Of a DNA stretch of 64,000 nt, positions 1-8,301 are shown in pieces (position 1 is the first letter of the stretch; each line of letters opens with the position of its first letter). The notes below the pieces were generated by a model that saw only the letters and a list, made by a program, of their open reading frames with translations, did no database searches and was not told the origin of the DNA. The position numbers were made by a program, and so were the translations under genes. Source of the stretch: UBA2705 sp963977105 (lineage in GTDB: Bacteria; Pseudomonadota; Alphaproteobacteria; Micavibrionales; Micavibrionaceae); contig CAXBNI010000001.1 of the NCBI GenBank assembly GCA_963977105.1, positions 1,054,001 through 1,118,000 on the forward strand, in the 5' to 3' direction.

Positions 1-250
1 TATGCGTTTCGCGCTATCGCGCCAATTTGAAGACTTTATGCATGATATGGATGTGTCAAAAACAGGCGATGAAGCCACAGATAGCCTGAACATGCTACCG
101 CGCGAGAAAAACGGTGCAGTGCTTGCAAATCAAAAAAATAAAACTGAAGACGGCGCCGGTGACGAAGAGGAAGATGAAGACTTCCTAGAACCTATCGAAG
201 ACGCAGCATACCCTGCAGCAAAAACGGCAAAGCAGGAGCCTGAAACATGA
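1..250 (+). CDS. tatB: Sec-independent translocase TatB, C-terminal fragment
   Basis: The frame is open at the left edge, so only the last 82 or so codons are present and the start lies outside the window. The visible part opens with an amphipathic stretch (ALSRQFEDFMHDM) like the cytoplasmic helix of TatB, then a low-complexity acidic tail rich in Glu, Asp and Lys. The membrane helix that would prove TatB is missing, so the call rests on that helix and on the neighbour: the stop codon overlaps the tatC start (ATGA), the usual tatA-tatB-tatC arrangement. In the family TatB joins TatC to form the receptor for twin-arginine signal peptides at the inner membrane. A tail this acidic is only family-typical, not diagnostic. 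Confidence 0.7.
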   Translation, partial: MRFALSRQFEDFMHDMDVSKTGDEATDSLNMLPREKNGAVLANQKNKTEDGAGDEEEDEDFLEPIEDAAYPAAKTAKQEPET

Positions 251-996
251 GCGAGCAGCCGCAAGATAACGTTATGACACATTTATTGGAACTGCGTCGA
301 CGCCTGATGATTGTGGTTATTGGCTTTGTCCTCGCCAGCGCCGTTAGCTATTTTTATGTCGAGAATATATATAGCTTTCTGACCATCCCGTTAAAAGAAG
401 CCATGGATAATAACGGCAGCGGCCGCCTTATTTATACAGGATTAAGTGAAGCCTTTTTCACTTATTTAAAAGTCGCCTTATTTGCAGGCGCCGCGCTGAC
501 CTTTCCACTTTTTGCTTACCACATATGGGCATTTTTAGCGCCAGGTCTATACCCCAAAGAAAAGCGTGCTTTTCTGCCTTATTTATTTGCCGCACCGCTG
601 CTTTTTATTGCTGGCGGCGCGATGGTTTATTACGTGATTATGCCCCTTGCATGGCCGTTCTTTTTAAGCTTTCAGTCCTTTGATAATCCTGCGGGGCTAT
701 CTATAGAATTGGAAGCAAGAATTAGCGAGTATCTGGGGCTTGTTATGGTGTTAATTTTTGCTTTTGGTCTAGCTTTTCAAATCCCTGTTATCTTAACCAT
801 GCTAGGGCAAATGGGCGTGGTGACGGCAGAAACATTAGCACGCAAACGCCGCTACATCATCGTGTTCTCATTCATTATCGGCGCATTCCTTACCCCGCCT
901 GACATTATTTCACAAATTGGTTTAGCGCTTCCCGTTTGGGTGCTCTATGAATGCTCGATCATTATTATTCGTTTTTTGCAAAAAAAGGACAAGTAA
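247..996 (+). CDS. tatC: Sec-independent protein translocase TatC
   Basis: This is a 249-residue polytopic protein of normal TatC length. The N-terminus carries the family signature MTHLLELRRRL (residues 10-20), including the conserved Glu15 used in signal-peptide recognition. About six hydrophobic segments follow, with a family-typical FPLFAYHIWAFLAPGLYPKEK loop near residues 90-110 and a late segment ending LTPPDIISQIGLALP. TatC binds the twin-arginine motif of folded exported proteins and, with TatA and TatB, moves them across the inner membrane. It overlaps the upstream tatB tail by four bases, so the two are translationally coupled. Confidence 0.95.
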   Translation: MSEQPQDNVMTHLLELRRRLMIVVIGFVLASAVSYFYVENIYSFLTIPLKEAMDNNGSGRLIYTGLSEAFFTYLKVALFAGAALTFPLFAYHIWAFLAPGLYPKEKRAFLPYLFAAPLLFIAGGAMVYYVIMPLAWPFFLSFQSFDNPAGLSIELEARISEYLGLVMVLIFAFGLAFQIPVILTMLGQMGVVTAETLARKRRYIIVFSFIIGAFLTPPDIISQIGLALPVWVLYECSIIIIRFLQKKDK

Positions 997-997
997 C

Positions 998-1384
998 ATG
1001 GTGATTTGGGGGCTGTATCTATCTGTCTTTTGGGCGATATCAATATATTCAGTTTTTCAAGATTTAAGCCGCCCTGAACGCCGGATGTCATCCGTTGAAA
1101 ACGTGATCACGAGCGTCACTATCACCAGCTGTATTCTGGGGCTATTTTACCCCTTTATCGGGCAGGCTCTTGCGCCATTTCTTATCATATTACTGCCGCT
1201 TAGTGCGTATTTTGAAATCAGTAATGCGCTCGGTGATTTAAAAAGCAGCCGGATCAAAGACCAAATCGGTGATGAAATCCCCGAGGACATGCTCCATAAA
1301 ATCGTCTTCTATACGCTTAGCGCGATTTTACTTCCGGGCTATATTGCAGGGCTGATGGTGTTGATAAAATATGGTAACATATAA
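998..1384 (+). CDS. Small four-helix membrane protein of unknown function
   Basis: I do not recognise this 128-residue protein. The start at 998 is one base after the tatC stop and is preceded by AAAGGAC; a longer frame opening at 947 would run back into tatC and is not needed. Hydropathy by eye gives four membrane segments: residues 1-20, 36-55, 57-75 and 105-125. A charged cytoplasmic-type loop (LGDLKSSRIKDQIGDEIPED) lies before the last one. Its position, squeezed between tatC and zapE, suggests it is transcribed with the tat genes, but nothing in the sequence points to a Tat function. Confidence 0.75.
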   Translation: MVIWGLYLSVFWAISIYSVFQDLSRPERRMSSVENVITSVTITSCILGLFYPFIGQALAPFLIILLPLSAYFEISNALGDLKSSRIKDQIGDEIPEDMLHKIVFYTLSAILLPGYIAGLMVLIKYGNI

Positions 1385-1386
1385 AA

Positions 1387-2496
1387 ATGAGCAGCGATTC
1401 CCCTTTACAGCGCTATAGACACGCCCTTGCCTCTGGTGAGATTAATGACGATGGCGCACAGGAAGATGTGATGACAGCGCTTGATGGGCTGTATCATGAA
1501 CTTACCGCGCCTAAAAAATCATTCTTACAGCGCTTTACCCGCAGAGAGCTCATAAAAGGTCTATATATTCATGGTGGCGTTGGGCGCGGCAAGACATTTC
1601 TAATGGATATGTTTTTTGATGCCCTGCCCGCGAACTTTCAAAAAAAACGTCGCCACTTTCATGAATTTATGCGTGATGCACATGATTTCCTCCATCGTAA
1701 GCGCAAAGACAGCTCCACCAAAAACGCCGATGCGCTTATCCCGGCTTTGGCTGAATGGATAAGCGCAGATTGCCGTATCTTATGTTTTGATGAATTTCAC
1801 GTTGTCGATATTGCCGATGCCATGATATTAGGCCGTTTATTAGAGGCGTTATTTGCGCGTGGGGTCGTGATTATCTGTACTTCAAACTGGCCGCCACAGG
1901 ATTTATATAAAGACGGCCTACAGCGCGTACGGTTCTTACCCGCTATTGCGCTGATACAGGCTCATATGGACGACATTCACCTTGATAGCGATAATGATTA
2001 CCGTTTAGGCCGCCTAAGTGACAGTGACCTTTACCACACGCCGAATAACCGCGATAGTGAGAATGCTATTGATGCCCTTTTCGCCGCCCTAACGAATTGC
2101 AGCGCTGCCAAGCCGGAAACGCTGCGCCATAAAAACCGAGAGATCCATGTGCCTGCAAGTGCGAAGGGCGTTGCGCGCTTCCCCTTTCAGGACTTGTGTG
2201 AGAAGCCACTTGGCGCGGGTGATTACCTGATGCTCGCCGAAACATACCATACTATTATTCTAGAAAACATTCCGCGCCTTGGTTATGACCGCCGCAATGA
2301 AACCAAGCGGCTTATCACGCTGATTGATGTTTTATACGAACAAAACACCATGCTGATTATCTCCGCAGCTTCTAACGTCGATAAATTATATACAGGCCAC
2401 GACCATAAATTCGAATTCGAACGCACCGTCAGCCGCCTGCTGGAAATGCAAAGCACTGATTACCGCGAAGCGCACCAAGCAAAGAGCGGCCTGTAA
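1387..2496 (+). CDS. zapE: Cell division ATPase ZapE (AFG1-like)
   Basis: A 369-residue P-loop ATPase of the AFG1/ZapE family. Walker A is GGVGRGKT (residues 63-70) and Walker B is ILCFDEFHVVD (near 131-141), followed by the family strand CTSNWPPQDLYKDGLQR (sensor region) and the C-terminal block EFERTVSRLLEMQS. In Escherichia coli the homologue associates with the Z ring under low oxygen or heat; mitochondrial AFG1 helps degrade respiratory complexes. It starts two bases after the preceding small membrane protein, so it is probably in the same transcript. Length and motifs are intact. Confidence 0.9.
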   Translation: MSSDSPLQRYRHALASGEINDDGAQEDVMTALDGLYHELTAPKKSFLQRFTRRELIKGLYIHGGVGRGKTFLMDMFFDALPANFQKKRRHFHEFMRDAHDFLHRKRKDSSTKNADALIPALAEWISADCRILCFDEFHVVDIADAMILGRLLEALFARGVVIICTSNWPPQDLYKDGLQRVRFLPAIALIQAHMDDIHLDSDNDYRLGRLSDSDLYHTPNNRDSENAIDALFAALTNCSAAKPETLRHKNREIHVPASAKGVARFPFQDLCEKPLGAGDYLMLAETYHTIILENIPRLGYDRRNETKRLITLIDVLYEQNTMLIISAASNVDKLYTGHDHKFEFERTVSRLLEMQSTDYREAHQAKSGL

Positions 2497-2597
2497 CTAA
2501 GGCATACCTTTAATGGTTTTAACCTTTTTTTGGCTTGAGGGTGTTACACTTATATTATACGAATCAATTTATATTTCTTTATTAGGGTATTGTAACA

Positions 2598-3890
2598 TTG
2601 GGCCTTTTATCCATTTTCATGCGTAAAAATAAGAAAGCCTTGCTGCTCCCTGCGACGCAGCAAAGCAAAGACCCTGTACGCTATGATGATGAACGTAGCC
2701 GCGCAGTCTCTGGCCGCAAAAGTGAGCGCCTATCACTCGCAAAAAACACAGAAACCCACCGCGAGATTCTTTATTATTTAGCAGAAAATGATCCTGACCC
2801 TAAGGTGCGCCGTGCCTTAGCGCAAAACGCCGCATTGCCAGTGCAGGCCAGTGGCGCATTAGCAGCAGATGAAAATGTCGACGTCCGACTTGCATTAGCT
2901 GAGCGCCTCATTAGATTGCTGCCTGAGCTATCCAAAGATAAACACAGCGAGCTTTATGCTTATGCGGTGCAAGCTTTGGGCACCCTCGCCCTTGATGAAG
3001 TTTTGAAAATACGCCTTGCCCTGACAAGCGCGCTAAAAGACCACGCCTTTACCCCGCCCAAAATTGCAGGCCAGCTCGCCCGAGATGTTGAACGCAAAGT
3101 ATCTGAGCCTATTTTAAAATTCTGTACGGCCGTCGCAGATGAAGACTTATTGGATATAATTAGTAAGCATCCGGCAAGCTGGGCCGTACAAGCCATTGCT
3201 GGGCGTAGTGAAGTGAGTACCGATGTATCGCACGCCATTATTAAAACGGATGATGTCCCTGCAGGACAGATGCTAATTGAAAATGACGGCGCAGCGCTGT
3301 CAAAAGACTTATTAGTTGAAATTGTTGATAAGGCGCGCTCAAAACCAGAATGGCACAAGCCAACAGCTTTACGAAAAAATTTACCGCGTGAAGTCGCACT
3401 TTCTATGCTGTCTTTCGTGGATGACCATATCAAGGCGCTGCTTGCGGGGCGTGAAGATTTTGATGATGAAACCCGCGCCGAAATTGCCCGCATTGCTAAA
3501 AGGCGTGCTTCGTTCACGAACGAGCACCCACGCAAAGACGGGGAAAGCGTTTTACAGCACGTTAAGCGTCTAGCAAAAGCAAAGAAGCTTGATGAAGATC
3601 TCATTACGGATGCGATGGCGATGCGTGAGCGTACATTTGTTATTGCGGCGCTTGCGCATTTAAGCAAATCCAAAGAAGGCGATATAGAAAAGATTATGGC
3701 GATGCGTAGCGCCAAGTCTATCCTCTCCCTTTGCTGGCATTGTAAATTATCTATGCGCTTTGCCCTGCGCGTCCAGCAGGACATTGCCCATTTACAAAAA
3801 GATGAACTAATTTACCCCAAAGACGGTACAGATTACCCTCTGCCCGAAGCTGATATGAAATGGCAGTTAGAGTTCCTTAGTATTGCGTAG
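2598..3890 (+). CDS. DUF2336 domain protein
   Basis: This 430-residue, mostly helical protein matches the alphaproteobacterial DUF2336 family, with HEAT-like short helical repeats such as REILYYLAENDPDPKVRRA and VDVRLALAERLIRLLPELS in the first 130 residues. No signal peptide or membrane segment is visible. The frame begins at a TTG (2598) preceded by an AGGGT element; an ATG at 2619 would drop seven residues and has no better ribosome binding site. The function of the family is not established. It follows zapE after about 100 bp and is convergent with the bactofilin gene. A 274-codon antisense frame runs inside it and is taken as a shadow. Confidence 0.8.
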   Translation: MGLLSIFMRKNKKALLLPATQQSKDPVRYDDERSRAVSGRKSERLSLAKNTETHREILYYLAENDPDPKVRRALAQNAALPVQASGALAADENVDVRLALAERLIRLLPELSKDKHSELYAYAVQALGTLALDEVLKIRLALTSALKDHAFTPPKIAGQLARDVERKVSEPILKFCTAVADEDLLDIISKHPASWAVQAIAGRSEVSTDVSHAIIKTDDVPAGQMLIENDGAALSKDLLVEIVDKARSKPEWHKPTALRKNLPREVALSMLSFVDDHIKALLAGREDFDDETRAEIARIAKRRASFTNEHPRKDGESVLQHVKRLAKAKKLDEDLITDAMAMRERTFVIAALAHLSKSKEGDIEKIMAMRSAKSILSLCWHCKLSMRFALRVQQDIAHLQKDELIYPKDGTDYPLPEADMKWQLEFLSIA

Positions 3891-3920
3891 CTGATTATCT
3901 CAGCGGAGAGACGCCCGCAT

Positions 3921-3953
3921 AAAAAAACCGATCGCAAGGCGTCCTGCGATCGG
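3921..3953 (-). terminator. Rho-independent terminator of the bactofilin gene
   Basis: A perfect 9-bp stem, CCGATCGCA (3928-3936) and TGCGATCGG (3945-3953), has an 8-nt loop and is followed on the minus strand by a run of seven T. It sits 25 bp beyond the bactofilin stop and probably also insulates the convergent DUF2336 gene. Confidence 0.85.
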
Positions 3954-3977
3954 CATAATTTTTAAAATTGACCGATA

Positions 3978-4799
3978 TTAAGCGGTTGCGGCGTCAGATG
4001 CGAAAGGAAGCTGTGTATCAGATTCACTTGCAGCATTATTCGCCGCTTTAAGCTTTTTTACAGTTTTCTTTTTCGCTGGGCTTGATACCTCATCAGCTAT
4101 CGCTGCTGTCGGACGGATCATACCTTGCATTTGTGCACCAGCTTCTACTGAAAGCTCACCATATGCAATTGTTCCACTCACTTCAGCTGAGCTACGTAAT
4201 GTAAGGCGGCCATGAACAATCAAGTCACCTTCAAATTTACCAGCAATTGTTGCTTCCTGAATTTCAACAGTACCAAAGAATGTACCATTATCGTAAATAT
4301 CAAGGATTTGTGCACCTTTAAGGGCTGCTTCGACCGTACCTTCAACGATTAAATGGTCACATGAATCAATTTCACCTGACATGTTAATGCCTTGGCCAAC
4401 GACAAGCTTGCGGCCTGTGTCACGGTCATAATTCGCAGATGGCGTAGACGCCGTAGAACCAAAAGTTGATCCTGCGTTATATGATGTGTTACCTGCATTG
4501 TAAGCAGTGTTCATTGTGCGGGCCGCCGCTGGTACAGACACGTCTTTTGTGCTGTCGACTGATTCTTCTTTAACATCCATTGCTTTAATCTCTTTTTGTT
4601 GTGTTGTGTTGTCTTTGCTATCTTTTTCAGCATCTTTTGTGTTCAAAGCTTGCTGTGTTTGTAAAAAGCTCGCAGGGCTTTTCATTACAGATTTTACATT
4701 CGTTTCTGTTTCCGCCGCGCTGTTATTTGACGCCACGTCTACAGAATTATTGCTAGGCTCTGTACCTGTTGTATTCGTTGTTTTTGGTCTGTGAAACAT
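3978..4799 (-). CDS. Bactofilin family cytoskeletal protein
   Basis: A 273-residue protein with a bactofilin (DUF583) core at about residues 128-230. It shows the short beta-helix repeats that define the family, for example GEIDSCDHLIVEGTVEA, GTVEIQEATIAGKFEGD and GTIAYGELSVEAGAQMQG. The N-terminal 125 residues are Ser/Thr/Asn-rich, polar and low-complexity; the C-terminal 40 residues are Lys/Ala-rich. Bactofilins polymerise without nucleotide on the inner face of the membrane and act in cell shape, stalk or pole organisation. The N-terminal extension is longer than in typical small bactofilins. A GGGAAG ribosome binding site precedes the ATG. Confidence 0.9.
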   Translation of the reverse strand: MFHRPKTTNTTGTEPSNNSVDVASNNSAAETETNVKSVMKSPASFLQTQQALNTKDAEKDSKDNTTQQKEIKAMDVKEESVDSTKDVSVPAAARTMNTAYNAGNTSYNAGSTFGSTASTPSANYDRDTGRKLVVGQGINMSGEIDSCDHLIVEGTVEAALKGAQILDIYDNGTFFGTVEIQEATIAGKFEGDLIVHGRLTLRSSAEVSGTIAYGELSVEAGAQMQGMIRPTAAIADEVSSPAKKKTVKKLKAANNAASESDTQLPFASDAATA

Positions 4800-5096
4800 T
4801 ATATCTTCCCTTTTGGCTTACCTTAAAAATCTGAGTACCAAAGTCACCTGCGCAGAACCTTAATAGTCGTGCATAATTAAACACAGCCCTTATTAAGCAT
4901 ATTGTTCGCAAAAAACGAACCTATCCGTTTCGATGATCAGTGGACTTTAGCAATCTGCATCTTACCTTGCAAGAAATAAAAACAAAAATTTAATGTTTTC
5001 CATAGATATGTTTACAACCCTTGCGCTTCGGCAATATTTTCTATATATAATAATGACTTAGTGGTTTTTATAACAATACGCACAGGATCGTTTCTT

Positions 5097-5729
5097 ATGA
5101 ATAAGCAAGATGTCATCGGTTTCTTCTCGACACTACAACGATTAAACCCTGAGCCAGAAGGCGAACTCAATTGGTCGTCGCCCTTCACGCTTTTGGTTGC
5201 TGTCGTGCTATCGGCGCAAGCAACAGATATTGGGGTCAACAAAGCCACCGGCCCATTATTTGCCGTAGCAGATACACCAGAAGCTATATACGCTTTAGGC
5301 GAAGACAAAATACGCGATTACATTAAAACAATTGGCCTGTTTAACACCAAGGCTAAGAATGTCTACGCCCTGTGCAAAATGCTTATTGGTGAGTTTGATA
5401 GCACTGTTCCCGAGAACAGAGAAGACCTTATCAAGCTGCCCGGAGTCGGGCGCAAAACAGCCAATGTTGTTTTAAACCTCGCTTTTGGGCAGCCGACAAT
5501 TGCCGTCGATACGCATTTGTTCCGAGTCTCGAACCGCACAACAATGGCACGCGGCAAAACGCCAGATGAAATTGAACGAAAATTAGTGAAAGTCATTCCG
5601 AAAGAATTTATGCTCCACGCGCATCACTGGCTGATTTTGCATGGGCGGTATATCTGCAAAGCCCGCAAACCAGACTGCGCCGCCTGTCCTGTTTATGCGT
5701 ATTGTGGTTTTAAAGATAAAACGGTTTAA
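5097..5729 (+). CDS. nth: Endonuclease III (DNA glycosylase/AP lyase)
   Basis: With the ATG at 5097 (after an AGGAT site) the protein is 210 residues and lines up with Escherichia coli Nth from its first residue (MNK). The helix-hairpin-helix LPGVGRKTANVV carries catalytic Lys120, and Asp138 lies in VDTH. The 4Fe-4S cysteines 187, 194, 197 and 203 have the C-x6-C-x2-C-x5-C spacing. It removes oxidised pyrimidines and cleaves the abasic site in base excision repair. A GTG at 5061 would add 12 residues not seen in the family. It is divergent from bactofilin. Confidence 0.97.
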   Translation: MNKQDVIGFFSTLQRLNPEPEGELNWSSPFTLLVAVVLSAQATDIGVNKATGPLFAVADTPEAIYALGEDKIRDYIKTIGLFNTKAKNVYALCKMLIGEFDSTVPENREDLIKLPGVGRKTANVVLNLAFGQPTIAVDTHLFRVSNRTTMARGKTPDEIERKLVKVIPKEFMLHAHHWLILHGRYICKARKPDCAACPVYAYCGFKDKTV

Positions 5730-5741
5730 AAATCGCAAATA

Positions 5742-6260
5742 CTAAAAATTACGGGTGCCGTAAACAGCTTGATAGCCCTGCTCTAAGAACACCTCAGTGT
5801 TCCGTGCCATACAAGACACCAAACCAATAGCGCGCGTGTCATAATAGGCAGCATACACATCATCACTATGCGTTTCATAAAAACGATTAAGCGCATGCAG
5901 CATAGCGCGCTGCTGTTGCTCATCACCACGCTTGAGTAGGAAATCCATATCCACCTGCGCCTGTTTGACAAAAAGCTGCCTAAACGCTAACGCGGCGTCA
6001 GCATAAATTTGAGCTTCTGCAGGGTCATAAGTGGCCGTGACGCGGGCAAACTCTTCGCGTATATCGCTTTGCACGTTAAACACCGCATTATCCAAATCTG
6101 TTGGGATGCCGTTATCGGCCCAAGGATGAGAATCTATCCATGGGTGCGTTTCAGCCTGCACCCAAATAGAAGGCGCATCCAAAGAACGGTCCTGCGCTTG
6201 CTCCTTAAAGTTCAAACACAGACGTGATAGCTTTTTATTTCTAATTCTTTCGTAATCCAT
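5742..6260 (-). CDS. Unknown protein, paralog of its upstream neighbour
   Basis: I do not recognise this 172-residue soluble protein. It aligns along its length with the product of the gene just upstream (6280-6819). Shared positions include L..NFK.QA..RS, HPW...NGIP.D, REEFA and the block TYDP.EA..Y.DAA. The conserved core (residues 35-105) is helical, with aromatic and acidic residues; no signal peptide, membrane segment or known catalytic motif is visible. The two genes are 19 bp apart on the same strand and read as an operon made by tandem duplication. The sequences have diverged far, so the duplication is old. Confidence 0.7.
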   Translation of the reverse strand: MDYERIRNKKLSRLCLNFKEQAQDRSLDAPSIWVQAETHPWIDSHPWADNGIPTDLDNAVFNVQSDIREEFARVTATYDPAEAQIYADAALAFRQLFVKQAQVDMDFLLKRGDEQQQRAMLHALNRFYETHSDDVYAAYYDTRAIGLVSCMARNTEVFLEQGYQAVYGTRNF

Positions 6261-6279
6261 TGCTTAGCGCTCATCATTA

Positions 6280-6819
6280 TTAAGGCGTGTTATTAAAACC
6301 GTTTTTATCGCGACCTTTGTTTTCTTGCTCTTTTAAATGCCTGCCTAAAATAAGGTTAAGCCCAAAACCTTGTACCGGTGCGTATGTACCATAATAAGGA
6401 GAATCTTCATTATTAAAATGCCCTTGCATTAGGCGCTCACCAGCCTGCATGACCTTCTCAATTTCCTCAGGCGTGCCGTGATCAACAACATAGCCAAAGT
6501 CTATATCGCGCTGCGCCTGTAGCAACCGTTGCATATCCACAGCCGCATCCTCATACAAACGCGCCTCTTCTGGGTCATAGGTTTTTGCGATTATTGCAAA
6601 CTCTTCGCGCAATTCTCTCAGCACCGAAAACTCCAAACCTTCAAAGTCATCAGGGATACCATTTTCGGACCAAGGGTGATTAGAGACCCATGGGAATTTT
6701 TTTGCTAATAATTTCGTGGTGTCAAAATCTGGTGACCTTAGCTCTGCTTGCGCTTTAAAATTGCGACATAAACTCACATAGATACCTGTTTGCCTTAGCC
6801 TGAGATCATCTTTAGACAT
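6280..6819 (-). CDS. Unknown protein, first of a tandem paralog pair
   Basis: A 179-residue soluble protein with no family I recognise. Its middle, from about residue 40 to 115 (FPWVSNHPWSENGIP, then REEFAIIAKTYDPEEARLYED), is conserved in the downstream gene 5742-6260. The C-terminus is divergent, charged and Asn/Lys-rich. The gene begins about 60 bp beyond the sucB terminator, so it probably has its own promoter and drives both paralogs. Nothing in the context gives a function. Confidence 0.7.
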   Translation of the reverse strand: MSKDDLRLRQTGIYVSLCRNFKAQAELRSPDFDTTKLLAKKFPWVSNHPWSENGIPDDFEGLEFSVLRELREEFAIIAKTYDPEEARLYEDAAVDMQRLLQAQRDIDFGYVVDHGTPEEIEKVMQAGERLMQGHFNNEDSPYYGTYAPVQGFGLNLILGRHLKEQENKGRDKNGFNNTP

Positions 6820-6881
6820 CGTCCCTGTTCCATTTTTTATTTTTTTTCTGGTTGATTATGTAATTTATGCCATGCGCCCAC

Positions 6882-6909
6882 AAAAAAAGCAAGGCCAAAT
6901 AGCCCTGCT
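6882..6909 (-). terminator. Terminator downstream of sucB
   Basis: On the minus-strand RNA AGCAGGGCU pairs with GGCCUUGCU (DNA 6901-6909 with 6888-6896) through nine pairs including two G-U wobbles, followed by a run of T (complement of 6882-6887). It lies 27 bp past the sucB stop. Confidence 0.75.
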
Positions 6910-6935
6910 TTCTAAGAATTAAATGCCACTAAATA

Positions 6936-8159
6936 TTAGATATCAAGCATAAGGCGCTGTGGATCTTCTAATGATTCCTTAATACGAACAAGGAATGAGA
7001 CGGCTTCGCGGCCATCAATAACACGGTGGTCATATGACAGCGCCGTATACATCATTGGACGCGCCTCGATTGAGCCATCAGCCATAACCATTGGTCGCTG
7101 CTGAATTTTATGCATACCCAAAATAGCAGATTGAGGCGCATTCAAAATCGGTGTCGACATTAATGAACCGAACACACCACCATTAGTAATTGTGAAACTA
7201 CCGCCGACCATATCATCCATAGAGATTTTACCGTCACGCGCCTTTGTACCCAGCTCAACAATGCCGCTTTCAACGGCGGCCATTGAACGATCTTCACAGC
7301 CACGTAATACGGGAACAACAAGGCCTTGCGGCGTTGATACCGCGACGCCAATATCACAGTAGTTTTTGTAAACAATTTCATCACCCTGAATTTCCGCATT
7401 TACAGCAGGATATTCATTCAGCGCGCTAACGCAGGCCTTAACGAAGAACGACATAAAACCAAGCTTTGCGCCATGCTTCTTTTCAAACACATCTTTATAT
7501 TGTTTACGCAGATCCATGACCGCGCCCATATCAACTTCGTTAAACGTCGTTAACATCGCCGCTGTGTTTTGCGCTTCTTTCAGACGCTTTGCAATCGATT
7601 GACGCAGACGCGTCATACGCACGCGCTCTTCACGCTCACCTGACGCACGCACAGGCGCAGCCGGCGTAGGTACTTTATGTACTTTGACTGCTTCTGGCGC
7701 TGGCGTTTCTGCCGCTTTACCATGTGTATCGAGGAACTTTTGAACATCTTCTTTAATCAAACGACCATCTTTGCCTGTACCTGCAATTTTGCTTGCGTCG
7801 AGGCTATGCTCATCAACCATTTTCTGTACAGCAGGAGAAAGCTTTTCATCATCATCTGAAACCGCTGCCGCTTTTGGCGCTTCGGCCGCTTTACTCTCTT
7901 TTGGCGCTGCGTCACTTGCAGACGCACCGACTTCGATTTCACCGAGCAATGCGCCAACTTCGACGTTATCGCCTTCTGCAGCACTAATTTTTGTAAGGAC
8001 GCCGTCGCTTGGTGCATTTACTTCCAAGGTGACCTTGTCTGTTTCAAGCTCTACGATGGGCTCATCAGCCTTAACCGCTTCGCCTTCTTTTTTCAGCCAT
8101 GTTGCTACTGTCGCTTCTGATACAGATTCACCAAGTGTTGGCACAAGAATTTCAGTCAT
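6936..8159 (-). CDS. sucB: Dihydrolipoyl succinyltransferase, E2 of 2-oxoglutarate dehydrogenase
   Basis: A 407-residue E2 subunit with the standard order. The N-terminal lipoyl domain carries the modified Lys42 in VELETDKVTLEV, an Ala/Glu-rich linker follows, and the E3-binding domain is near residues 105-142 (LSPAVQKMVDEHSLDASKI). After a Pro/Ala linker comes the catalytic domain ending SYDHRVIDGREAV, with His378 and Asp382. It transfers the succinyl group from lipoamide to CoA in the TCA cycle. It follows sucA by 141 bp on the same strand, but a strong hairpin lies between them. No E3 (lpd) gene follows. An AGGAT ribosome binding site precedes the ATG. Confidence 0.97.
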   Translation of the reverse strand: MTEILVPTLGESVSEATVATWLKKEGEAVKADEPIVELETDKVTLEVNAPSDGVLTKISAAEGDNVEVGALLGEIEVGASASDAAPKESKAAEAPKAAAVSDDDEKLSPAVQKMVDEHSLDASKIAGTGKDGRLIKEDVQKFLDTHGKAAETPAPEAVKVHKVPTPAAPVRASGEREERVRMTRLRQSIAKRLKEAQNTAAMLTTFNEVDMGAVMDLRKQYKDVFEKKHGAKLGFMSFFVKACVSALNEYPAVNAEIQGDEIVYKNYCDIGVAVSTPQGLVVPVLRGCEDRSMAAVESGIVELGTKARDGKISMDDMVGGSFTITNGGVFGSLMSTPILNAPQSAILGMHKIQQRPMVMADGSIEARPMMYTALSYDHRVIDGREAVSFLVRIKESLEDPQRLMLDI

Positions 8160-8249
8160 TTATCTATCCTGATCTAGTTTTTTAATTATGGTTTAGGGCT
8201 TCTCATTTTATTGCCGTTTATTATAGCCTTATAACTATAAAGCGATCAC

Positions 8250-8301
8250 AAAAAAAAGAAACCCCGCTAAATTATTTATAACGGCGTCGACTGTGGGGTT
8301 T
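8250..8301 (-). terminator. Terminator-like hairpin between sucA and sucB
   Basis: AAACCCC (8259-8265) pairs with GGGGTTT (8295-8301), and the minus strand continues with C and then a run of eight T. The distal stem base overlaps the sucA stop codon. The loop is long (29 nt) and can fold further. It should stop or attenuate transcription between sucA and sucB. Confidence 0.65.

Noticed and set aside
2960..3784. 274-codon minus-strand frame inside the DUF2336 gene
   Set aside because: It lies wholly antisense to a gene with a clear family match and its product is Ser/Arg-rich in the manner of shadow frames.
7771..8172. 133-codon plus-strand frame opposite the sucB lipoyl domain
   Set aside because: Antisense shadow of a well-identified gene with low-complexity Ser/Ala composition.
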